Part shown: piece after piece, positions 52,571 through 60,372 of the stretch
Layout: each line of letters begins with the position of its first letter
How positions within the stretch are numbered: the stretch's first letter is position 1
The notes under the pieces: generated by a model
The model's input: only the letters and a program-made list of their open reading frames with translations
Database searches by the model: none
Told to the model about the DNA's origin: nothing
Assembly: GCF_000235485.1 (NCBI RefSeq)
Contig: NZ_JH378888.1
Coordinates: 188,124 to 252,123 of the forward strand
Length of the DNA: 64,000 bases
DNA from: Streptococcus sp. oral taxon 058 str. F0407
Lineage (GTDB): Bacteria; Bacillota; Bacilli; Lactobacillales; Streptococcaceae
Direction of reading: 5' to 3'
Position numbers and translations under genes: made by a program

Positions 52571-54390
52571 GTGCAACTCATGCAGCTATTAGAGGCAAAA
52601 TATGGTGATATTAGATTGGATATTTTCATTGCCAGTCGTGTAGCTCGAAAAGGTATAGAGGAGCATGTCCATATTCAGGAGTCTGAATATAAGCGTTCCT
52701 TTACAACGAGTTTAAAAACAAGTGAAGTCAGCTACCGTCTTGGGACAGATGTTCAATTCAGTTAAAAAAAGCGACGGAATCACAAAGGTTAATTTTGGCG
52801 GATTTTGCTTCGAATATTCGGCGGATGTATTTGCGAGACCTTCCAGTTTTTCGAGAGCAGAGAGCAGTCTTGCGCAATTTATTTGAGGATTCTTATGTAT
52901 TTTCTCTGTCAACGTTATCTTCAGATAGTCGCATCCGCTTTTTGCTTGCTCAAAACGATGTATCAGAAGCTCTGATGGAATACTATACATCCCAAGCTAT
53001 AAAAAGTAAGGAAACTTATTTGCATCTGGTTGTCGATCGAATGGAGTATCGGAGTTACAGAGTGTTGAAGTCGCAATTAAAACAGTTTGCTTCAGAGATT
53101 TTAGCTTATACAGCGAGACAGGATGATTATGAGAAATCTATTGAGATATTTACAGAGATTTGTGATCAACTACTGCCACTTTTGAGAGATAAAAAGTATC
53201 CATATGAGTTGTTTGCCTTTGAAGTATTCCTGCAACTAAGCGATGTCTACCTGCGTTCTGGCCGTTCTTGTCAAGCAGGTCAAGTCATTTCTCAAAGTTT
53301 AGAATTGGTAAAGATTTCTGAAAATAGCTTAGAAAATCTTTTTAGTCTCTATCGAATCAAGGAAAAACTCGCTGTATTTTATATTGACAGCGGTCAGTAT
53401 AAAAAAGCTTCTCACTTAATGGCAGATCTCCGAGTTATTTTTAAAGAGCTGCTAGATTTATTGTTAGCTTATGATTCAATTTCAAATTATTTTCAATCCT
53501 TGAAGTCCGAATACTATGGGGATGTTCTCTGTATGGAAATCTATAGTCTCTTGTTTCAAATCCAGCAGGAAGATTTTAAATTAGAGACTATTATCCGTTT
53601 ATCTGATGAGGGCTTGCAACAGTATCCGAGTTTCCCAGGAGAATTGGAATGCCATCGGCAATATCGTAGTAGAATTGAACTTCTGAGAAAGGATGCTAAA
53701 GCTGCGCTTCATTGGTTGATTTTAGCGATTGACTATGATCATAGGATGGATAGTGAGATAGATGAGGTTGTGATTCAAGATTTTTGGGATAGGGTTGAGC
53801 GACAAGAGACAACCATTAGTCAACAGTTCTATGCCATGTATTACTCTTTAATCATGACTGAGGCTTATCAGCAGGATATAGAATTTGCTAAACTACTTTA
53901 TACTGCCTTTGTCAAACATCCAATCTATCAAGAGTTCTTTTCATTTCACAAGCGAAATAAGTTAACAAAGTTAGTCAATACGGAGAAAATTTTCTACCAT
54001 CCTATGGAGATAGTCTATTGGAATTTTTCTAGTTATTATCGCTTTGAGGGAAAAATGGAAGACAGCCTGAATTGCTATGATAAGGCTATTAAAGTATGTA
54101 TGAGAAACCAAGATAGTTTCACGCTGAAACTACGCTCCATCCCAATTTATGCAGCTAAAATTAGCTGCGAGAAGTTGCAAGGGAAAAAATCTAATACTTA
54201 CGAAAAATTAAAAACTACCCTTCATCAATTGAAAAAAATGATGAAGGGCTATACTGGCAAAAACGATGTTGATTTTTCGGAAACGGAAGAATTGCTGAGA
54301 GAATGGGAAAACTTTTTTGATAATCTTGATCAAAAATCGGAGACTATTTCTGATAAGCTTTGGTCTTTTTCTCAGAAATGGAGATATTAA
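52571..54390 (+). pseudogene. Helical-repeat (TPR-like) protein gene with a frameshift
   Basis: Two frames join here. The first (52571, GTG behind GAGGG) encodes 64 residues ending SYRLGTDVQFS at a TAA in CAATTCAGTTAAAAAAAG. The -1 frame then runs from QLKKATESQRLILADF to a 531-residue helical protein ending at 54390. Adding one T (CAATTTCAG) would give one protein of about 600 residues. The long part has TPR-like pairs (YEKSIEIFTEICDQLLPLL, LSDVYLRSGRSCQAG) and no membrane segment. Translation could restart at TTG 52795 behind AAAGG, so a shortened protein is possible. I do not recognise the family. Confidence 0.65.
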
Positions 54391-54903
54391 ATGGAGTATC
54401 GTTTTATTGTAGATGCTGAGGTGGATGGACTTTATGGACCTCTGCTGACCATGGCTGTTTTGGTCACAAAGTTAGATGGAACGGAAGTAGCTTCTTTCTA
54501 CGGTGGTGTACCTAGGCAGATTGCAGAGACCAAAGAAGTTTGGGTGTTGGAACATGTCATTCCCTACATCGGAGCTTACCAAGCCTTTGCTACAGAAGAG
54601 GAACTTTTGGAAGAGGTCTGGCAGCTCTGGTGTACTTATCGGCCTTCCGCGCGTTGCTTTGCAGATGTACCCTTTCCTGTAGAGAGTCGGCTTTTTCATA
54701 AGATGGTAGAAAAGGACAGGCAAAATAGAGCATTTATGGCTCCCTTTCCAATTATTGATGTTGCTAGTCTTTTGTACGCAAGAGGATTTGAACCCATTGG
54801 AAACCGACTGGATTTAGTTTCGCATTTCGAAGGAAGACTACATAATGCGCTAGATGATGTCAGACTATCAAGTCGTATCATCCAAAGACTGCTTGGTGAG
54901 TGA
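54391..54903 (+). CDS. CRISPR-linked DEDDh exonuclease-like protein, possible messenger-degrading enzyme
   Basis: A 170-residue DnaQ-fold protein with a full DEDDh set: Asp8 and Glu10 (IVDAEVDG), Asp92 (CFADVPFP), His151 and Asp156 (LHNALDDVRL). It starts one base after the preceding stop and lies between the Cmr genes and cas1. DnaQ-like proteins occur in CRISPR loci in two roles: trimming of new spacers with Cas1-Cas2, or, beside CorA in type III-B loci, probable degradation of the SAM-AMP messenger in place of NrN. CorA is present here and cas1/cas2 are dead, so I favour the second role, as inference. Confidence 0.78.
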   Translation: MEYRFIVDAEVDGLYGPLLTMAVLVTKLDGTEVASFYGGVPRQIAETKEVWVLEHVIPYIGAYQAFATEEELLEEVWQLWCTYRPSARCFADVPFPVESRLFHKMVEKDRQNRAFMAPFPIIDVASLLYARGFEPIGNRLDLVSHFEGRLHNALDDVRLSSRIIQRLLGE

Positions 54904-55698
54904 GATGTTTTCGTTATTCCTGAGACCATGAAGAGTCCAGCTCCGCTTTTATTGAAGCAGTGCCAAGTGTATCTGGACGAGGAAAAGCGTTTGCTGTTGT
55001 CCAAGCAGTTTGAATTATCACATTTTCATAATTTGCGGGCAAACTGTCGCTATTATCTTAAAAGATATAAGTCCAATAAGCTTCTTTTTGAGATTGAGGA
55101 AGACTTGACGATGGCGATTAAGGAAGTTCATCGCAAAAAGTCGGTCGATGATTTGATGCTTTTAGAGGCACGAGTCAAGTAGATATACTATCCTATGTTT
55201 AATGATATTTTGAATCAAAGTGGTTTTTCTTTTGTTAAGCGAACCAAACGGCCACCACGAGATCCCCTAAATGCCTTGATTAGCTTTTGCAATACGATTT
55301 TATACAGTCGTGTTCTGCGCCTGATCTGGCAGGCTAGACTAGATCCTGAAATCGGAGTGCTGCATGCTTCAAATAATCGTCCTTATAGTTTGCATCTGGA
55401 TTTTGCGGATTATATGAAGCCAGTTATCGTGGATCGGGTGATTTTGAGTTTGATCAATAAACATCAAATTAATGCTACAGAGCATTTTGAAGAAAGGGAA
55501 GATGGCTCGTTTTATCTGAATCTTGAAGGGAAGTATATCGTCTTGCGAAGTTTTGAGGACAAGCTACAGACGAGGCTAGTCATGGGAGGCTCGACCTATA
55601 CCTATGCCCAGCTCATCCAGCACGACATCCGGCAGTTTAAGAGAATCTTGCAGCAGGATGGGGACTTAAAACGCTTAAAACCTTACAAATACTATTAA
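54904..55698 (+). pseudogene. cas1: Broken cas1 (N-terminal deletion and in-frame stop)
   Basis: One frame from 54904 to 55698 reads as Cas1 lacking about the first 75 residues: PAPLLLKQCQVYLDEEKRLL, KSVDDLMLLEARVK-stop-IYYP, then KRTKRPPRDPLNALISF and RPYSLHLDFADYMKPVIVDR. The active-site Glu (LLEARV), His (GVLHAS) and Asp (HLDFADY) positions survive. A TAG at 55180-55182 stands where CAG (Gln) is expected, and the N-terminal beta domain is missing because the frame begins directly after the stop of the DEDDh gene. Both defects should abolish Cas1, the integrase for new spacers. Confidence 0.88.
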
Positions 55699-55795
55699 AA
55701 AGTCGGTCGATCTTTTTGATATTTTGTCTCTTTTTCAAAAGCTGTCAACCAAGCGTTTTATGAGCGATGGGTACAAAAAGATCGACCGACTTTTT
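55697..55795 (+). terminator. Long hairpin after cas1, likely terminator
   Basis: A perfect 22-bp inverted repeat (55697-55718 and 55774-55795, core GTCGGTCGATC) with a 55-base loop, ending in a T run. It overlaps the cas1 stop codon and lies just before the leader of array 1, so it would isolate array transcription from the cmr operon. Confidence 0.6.
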
Positions 55796-55798
55796 TCA

Positions 55799-55862
55799 TT
55801 GAAATCTTGAAAAAAGCCCTATTTTTTGATACAATCAATCTAGAAACAGCGAAAATGCTGTT
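55799..55862 (+). promoter_or_regulatory. Leader of CRISPR array 1, with promoter
   Basis: A 64-base leader directly before the first repeat. It contains TTGAAA (55807-55812), a 17-base spacer and extended -10 TGATACAAT (ending 55835), so transcription should start about 20 bases before repeat 1. The same 64 bases occur at 58456-58519. Confidence 0.78.
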
Positions 55863-56837
55863 GTTATACCTTACCTATAAGGAATTGAGACTTACCACAG
55901 AGCTTGAGCCTCTCGGCTCAGATATTCAGTCCCGTTATACCTTACCTATAAGGAATTGAGACACTTAGCATTAAGCTAACCAAATCTCTCGTAGATTTAT
56001 CCGATCAGTGTTATACCTTACCTATAAGGAATTGAGACTCTATCTCCCACGTTAGGATATGATGAAGCAAATTGTTATACCTTACCTATAAGGAATTGAG
56101 ACATCCTTGCTCAGCATAATTCATAATTTTTCACCTCTAATTTTTTAAGTTATACCTTACCTATAAGGAATTGAGACTTACCTGGGTCAGGAGTTGGTGC
56201 TGGATCTGGAGTTGGTTTGTTCTACCTTACCTATAAGGAATTGAGACATCTTCAAGACTATTTCGTCATCTTTTTTAATGAACTGTGTTCTACCTTACCT
56301 ATAAGGAATTGAGACTCTCTAATTTTTCTAAATTCAATATCTTCCAACCATTTTCCGTTATACCTTACCTATAAGGAATTGAGACTTGAGAGCTTATTCT
56401 TCGAGTATTCATTACTGTTATTTTTTGTTATACCTTACCTATAAGGAATTGAGACGATTCTACTGATGGAACTGAGCTTGGATTTGTTAGTCCGCTATAA
56501 TGTTATACCTTACCTATAAGGAATTGAGACACTAACTGGTCTTTAAATGACATAATTCATCCCCCTTGAGTTATACCTTACCTATAAGGAATTGAGACAC
56601 GCACGCCTTACCTAGAATATCATCTGGCGACATATCTAGAACAGTTTCGTCGCTATGCATTCTACCTTACCTATAAGGAATTGAGACTTTTTCCAGACGT
56701 TACAAATCTCAATTGTTGCTTCAAGTTTAATAAAGTTATACCTTACCTATAAGGAATTGAGACCCATCTATATTTCCCACCGGTACATCTATTTGCTTTG
56801 CCCGAGCTACAGGTTCTACCTTACCTATAAGGAATTG
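55863..56837 (+). CRISPR. CRISPR array 1: 14 repeats, 13 spacers
   Basis: 29-base repeats starting GTTATACC or GTTCTACC and ending GGAATTGAGAC; repeat starts are 55863, 55934, 56010, 56074, 56149, 56219, 56287, 56357, 56427, 56502, 56570, 56659, 56735 and 56813. The last is cut after 25 bases. Repeat 12 begins with A. Spacer lengths: 42, 47, 35, 46, 41, 39, 41, 41, 46, 39, 60, 47 and 49. Each repeat can form a CCTTA/TAAGG stem, and the final 8 bases ATTGAGAC fit a type III 5' tag. The leader at the left and the degenerate repeat at the right set transcription to the plus strand. Confidence 0.97.
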
Positions 56838-56850
56838 GTTGCTTCAACTG

Positions 56851-56876
56851 AAAAAACTTGCGGAAGCAAGTTTTTT
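56851..56876 (+). terminator. Terminator of CRISPR array 1
   Basis: AAAAAACTTGC-GGAA-GCAAGTTTTTT, a perfect 11-bp hairpin 14 bases after the last repeat. Confidence 0.85.
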
Positions 56877-56877
56877 G

Positions 56878-56886
56878 TGGTATATT
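56878..56886 (+). promoter_or_regulatory. Possible promoter (extended -10) of the corA-like gene
   Basis: TGGTATATT right after the array terminator and 43 bases before the start codon; no clear -35 box. Confidence 0.4.
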
Positions 56887-56928
56887 GGAAGTGTTTTCTT
56901 GGGGAGATGTTTGAATTGGAGGTTGTTT

Positions 56929-58404
56929 ATGTCTGAGAGTCAATCTGTATTTAGTCACCATATTTTTGTCTTGCCCTTTGCGGCCAAGGGGCTGGAGTCT
57001 TTTCCGAAGTCTTCTAAGTGGAGGAAACTCAGCCAAGATACCAATGAACTTCCCTATCTAAACTTAGATGATGCTGAAAAAAGTGAGCGGCTAAAGTACG
57101 CTTATCGCCGATATTTCAATAAAGAAGCAGAGGAGCTGATTTTCCGCAACCCTGAGTTGGTCACAAACTATGCTTATACTTGCTTAAAAAAAGGTGACGT
57201 GTATCGGATTTCTTATTATAATCAAATCAACAAACTTGAGTATTATGACCTGACACTTGACTATATCATGCTTCGTTATTTTCCAAACTTAAAAGCAGGT
57301 TTCCTGATTTTTTCAATGGAAAATCGTTACTATGATAAATTGGAAGATATTAAAAACATCAACCAGTATGGTCGTCATCTCTATGCTCCTTTTTTGCCTG
57401 CTCTTCGGAGTTATTCAGTCTCACCTAATAATATTGAGCTGATTAAGAGTGAAAAAATTAAGGAGGAACCACGGGAATCCGACTTGATTTCTTCCTATGG
57501 AATCATGTCGGCTCCGAAAGAAATTTTACAGGATTTCTTTGGTTTGCATGAGGAAGCGATATTTCCAGAGGATATTTCGCAGTTTGAGTCTAAGCCTCAT
57601 CTGGAGATCATCATTGATGACCGCATGTACGTGGTGAGCTACATGATGGTTCCTGAAGTAGAGGACTTGATTTATAAAACGGCGAATTGGGCGAATTTTG
57701 ATGGTTCGGAGCAGAGTTTAGAGGAGATGAAGCTTCTTTATAGCATTTTATATGTTGATAAGGGAGATTCAACGTGTCTGAGTCGAGATATGCTAAAGAC
57801 AGAGCTGGAAAAGCTTCTCTATACGAGGTGGTCAGCTGAGGGAAGTCTTTATATGGCCAGTCAGCACTCGATGATTTTTATGAGTAGTTCTGATTTTCCA
57901 GAGTATTTCCTCAAAGGCTACTTTTTGTCGGAATATCTGGACTTGGCTTTGATTACGCTCAGTCAGAGGATTGGTATTTTGAAGTATTCCAAGGATGCGG
58001 GAGATAAGGTCAATGCTAGAGTTTCTGATAAACTGAAGCTGCAGAAGGCTTACACGACCTTTAAAAATCAATTTTTGCTTCCAGAGCTATGCCCGCAGGA
58101 GCAAGCAGTGGAAATCTACGAATTGTTGCAAACCTCACTCTATATCGAGAAGCATATCAATCTCCTAGATAGTCAAATTAGTGAACTGCATGATATCAGC
58201 CAGACAGAAGCAAGTAATAAATTGAATGACAGAGTATTAGTGCTAACCGTTTTAAGTATTGCGTTAGCAATTGTTCCGAATATCAAAGAACTGCAGGATA
58301 ATTATTTGACTATATGTAATCTGAGTCTGGCTTATTCATCTTGGCTTACCTTGCTCATTTCTCTTCTGACAATTGCTTACTTCTATTTCAAAAAGAGAAA
58401 ATAA
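56929..58404 (+). CDS. CRISPR-associated CorA-like membrane protein, probable effector
   Basis: A 491-residue protein with a large soluble N-terminal part (about 1-430), a coiled helix region (IYELLQTSLYIEKHINLLDS) and two C-terminal membrane helices (about 440-460 and 465-487) ending in KKRK, the topology of CorA channels. The usual GMN motif is absent. It opens HHIFVLPFAAKG, like CorA-type proteins found with type III-B CRISPR, where in Bacteroides fragilis CorA is the membrane effector opened by SAM-AMP made by Cas10. ATG 56929 is 6-7 bases after GGAGG. It lies between the arrays and directly before the cas2 stub. Confidence 0.77.
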   Translation: MSESQSVFSHHIFVLPFAAKGLESFPKSSKWRKLSQDTNELPYLNLDDAEKSERLKYAYRRYFNKEAEELIFRNPELVTNYAYTCLKKGDVYRISYYNQINKLEYYDLTLDYIMLRYFPNLKAGFLIFSMENRYYDKLEDIKNINQYGRHLYAPFLPALRSYSVSPNNIELIKSEKIKEEPRESDLISSYGIMSAPKEILQDFFGLHEEAIFPEDISQFESKPHLEIIIDDRMYVVSYMMVPEVEDLIYKTANWANFDGSEQSLEEMKLLYSILYVDKGDSTCLSRDMLKTELEKLLYTRWSAEGSLYMASQHSMIFMSSSDFPEYFLKGYFLSEYLDLALITLSQRIGILKYSKDAGDKVNARVSDKLKLQKAYTTFKNQFLLPELCPQEQAVEIYELLQTSLYIEKHINLLDSQISELHDISQTEASNKLNDRVLVLTVLSIALAIVPNIKELQDNYLTICNLSLAYSSWLTLLISLLTIAYFYFKKRK

Positions 58405-58467
58405 ATGTATATTATCTTGACATATGATGTGCATCGCAAGCGCGTGGCTAAGGTTTTGAAATCTTGA
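58405..58467 (+). pseudogene. cas2: Stub of cas2
   Basis: ATG 58405, beginning right after the corA stop, reads MYIILTYDVHRKRVAKVLK and then Ser-stop. This is the first beta strand and helix of Cas2, including the catalytic Asp (YDV). At codon 17-18 the sequence changes into the 64-base CRISPR leader copy, so about 80% of the gene is gone. It is too short to fold or to work with Cas1. Confidence 0.87.
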
Positions 58468-58519
58468 AAAAAGCCCTATTTTTTGATACAATCAATCTAG
58501 AAACAGCGAAAATGCTGTT
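58456..58519 (+). promoter_or_regulatory. Leader of CRISPR array 2 (duplicate), with promoter
   Basis: Identical over 64 bases to the leader of array 1; -35 TTGAAA at 58464-58469 and -10 TACAAT at 58487-58492. Its left edge lies inside the cas2 stub. Confidence 0.78.
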
Positions 58520-59132
58520 GTTATACCTTACCTATAAGGAATTGAGACCATCTTTTGCCACTCTGGGACAACCGATTTAAAGGTAAATTTGGTTATACCT
58601 TACCTATAAGGAATTGAGACAATTTTATTATTTGAAGCGTCAAAAAAGCTAAATCCATGTTCTACCTTACCTATAAGGAATTGAGACGTTTGGCTTGACC
58701 TTGTCCTTGATCAGGTTTTTGATCTGGATCGTTCTACCTTACCTATAAGGAATTGAGACCTGAAGTAATCTTCGGGCATGATAAGAGCTGCAGAAGCACC
58801 GTTATACCTTACCTATAAGGAATTGAGACATTTTCAGCGATTCCATAATTGGCTTAGATGGGTCTTCGCGTTATACCTTACCTATAAGGAATTGAGACTA
58901 GTTTGAAGCTACGAATTCAGCATGAGCGTACAAGTCTTCCACTGAAGCACCTTTCACCAATTTGTTCTACCTTACCTATAAGGGATTGAGACACAAGGTT
59001 TGATTGATAGCCATTGCCAAAGTCGATTTGTTTAAAATGTTCTACCTTACCTATAAGGAATTGAGACGTTTTTGGTTGACCAGTTTCTGGGTCAACCCCT
59101 GTGAAAGGTTCTACCTTACCTATAAGGAACTG
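58520..59132 (+). CRISPR. CRISPR array 2: 9 repeats, 8 spacers
   Basis: Same 29-base repeat as array 1; repeat starts are 58520, 58592, 58659, 58731, 58801, 58870, 58964, 59039 and 59108. Repeat 7 has one A-to-G change (AAGGGATTG), and the last repeat is cut after 25 bases (GGAACTG). Repeats 3, 4, 7, 8 and 9 carry the GTTC variant. Spacer lengths: 43, 38, 43, 41, 40, 65, 46 and 40. Transcription runs on the plus strand from the duplicated leader. Confidence 0.97.
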
Positions 59133-59163
59133 GCTGTGTGTCTTTGTCTGTCTCCAAGGCACC

Positions 59164-59218
59164 AAAAAAGCGAGCAAATTCATGTCTGCTGGGAAGCATG
59201 AGAATTTGTTCGCCTTTT
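59164..59218 (+). terminator. Terminator of CRISPR array 2
   Basis: Imperfect long arms (GCGAGCAAATTCATG and CATGAGAATTTGTTCGC) with A run before and CCTTTTG after, about 30 bases past the last repeat. Confidence 0.6.
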
Positions 59219-59537
59219 GTTTGGTAGGAATAGTTGAAATTTTTAGAAAACGCAACATATAAATGTGAATAAAAGTTGTAGTAGAGCTACTTCCTTTTGT
59301 AAGAATTATCAAGAAAAACTCTCTTAGTAGGAGAGTTTTTCTGTGTTTCAACCACGATAGTATAGAGCTTAAGTTAGATGGCTGATCAGTTTTTTGTTAC
59401 TTCATGATAGTGTCGCGAATATTTATTGGTCTATTGGGTTAAATTAAAAACATTATTTTCTATTTCATTTACCAAAAAAGCACTGTAATACAAGTAATCA
59501 ATCCTACTGTACTAGTCTTTTTTTAGCTTATCTATGG
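59219..59537. other. Intergenic region between the CRISPR island and the HAD genes
   Basis: AT-rich, with no supported gene. It holds one further hairpin with T run (AAAAACTCTC and GAGAGTTTTT, 59314-59341). I see no second attachment-like repeat matching the ybaB side, so the right edge of the island is set only by the end of array 2. Confidence 0.5.
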
Positions 59538-59543
59538 TATAAT
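59535..59543 (+). promoter_or_regulatory. Promoter (extended -10) of the HAD-HAD-ftsY operon
   Basis: TGGTATAAT, 38 bases before the first start codon. Confidence 0.6.
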
Positions 59544-59580
59544 AGAAGGTAGATTTATCAATTGGAGTACGAAGGATTTT

Positions 59581-60372
59581 ATGATTAAACTTGTAGCAAC
59601 CGATATGGATGGAACCTTTCTAGATGGAGAGGGGCGGTTTGATATGGAACGCCTCAAAAACTTACTTGTTTCCTACAAGGAAAAGGGGATTTATTTTGCA
59701 GTGGCTTCAGGTCGTGGTATTCTGTCCCTGAAAAAGTTGTTTGCGGATGTGCGTGATGAAGTGATTTTTATAGCTGAAAATGGGAGCTATGTTGAGTTTC
59801 ATGGTGAGGATATGTATGAGGCTACTATGTCTCGGGATTTTTACTTGAGAACTTTTGAAGCTTTAAAGAAATTACCCTATTTTGATGAAAGTAAAATGCT
59901 CTTGACTGGGAAAAAAGCTTGTTATGTATTGGATACTGTAGATGAGACCTATCTGATGTTTAGCCGTCACTACAATGAAAATATTCAAAAAGTAGCAAGT
60001 TTGGAAGATATCACGGATGAGATTTTTAAATTCACCACTAACTTTACAGAAGATACGATAGAAGCTGGAGAGGCCTGGGTCAACGAAAACGTTTCTGGTG
60101 TGAAAGCCATGACAACAGGTTTTGAATCCATCGATATTGTCTTGGACTACGTTGATAAGGGTGTGGCTATTGTTGAGCTGGCTAAAAAGCTGGGTCTAAC
60201 CATGGATCAGGTCATGGCGTTTGGCGATAATCTCAATGATCTTCACATGATGCAGGTTGTCGGTCACCCAATCGCTCCAGAAAACGCGCGACCAGAGATT
60301 TTAGAATTAGCAGAAGCAGTGATTGGCCACCATAAGGACCAGTCAGTGATGGCTTATATGGAGGGCTTATAA
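59581..60372 (+). CDS. Cof-type HAD hydrolase
   Basis: A 263-residue HAD phosphatase of the Cof/IIB class: motif I ATDMDGTFLDG (nucleophile Asp), motif II in ASGRG, the Lys in DKGVAIVELAKKLG and motif IV FGDNLNDLHMM. The cap domain lies in the middle (about 85-185). Such enzymes dephosphorylate sugar phosphates, FMN or similar; the substrate is open. Its last base is the first base of the next HAD gene. Confidence 0.86.
   Translation: MIKLVATDMDGTFLDGEGRFDMERLKNLLVSYKEKGIYFAVASGRGILSLKKLFADVRDEVIFIAENGSYVEFHGEDMYEATMSRDFYLRTFEALKKLPYFDESKMLLTGKKACYVLDTVDETYLMFSRHYNENIQKVASLEDITDEIFKFTTNFTEDTIEAGEAWVNENVSGVKAMTTGFESIDIVLDYVDKGVAIVELAKKLGLTMDQVMAFGDNLNDLHMMQVVGHPIAPENARPEILELAEAVIGHHKDQSVMAYMEGL

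Noticed and set aside
52571-52765. Stand-alone 64-residue protein after cmr6
   Set aside because: Its sequence continues smoothly into the next frame, so I treat it as the 5' part of the frameshifted helical-repeat gene.
54928-55698. Two separate small genes (84 and 167 codons)
   Set aside because: Both are in the same frame and are the two halves of one Cas1 interrupted by a TAG codon.
58917-59351. Minus-strand ORF of 144 codons across CRISPR array 2
   Set aside because: It reads through repeats and spacers and repeats the same peptide (SQFLIGKVE-like); a by-product of the array, not a gene.
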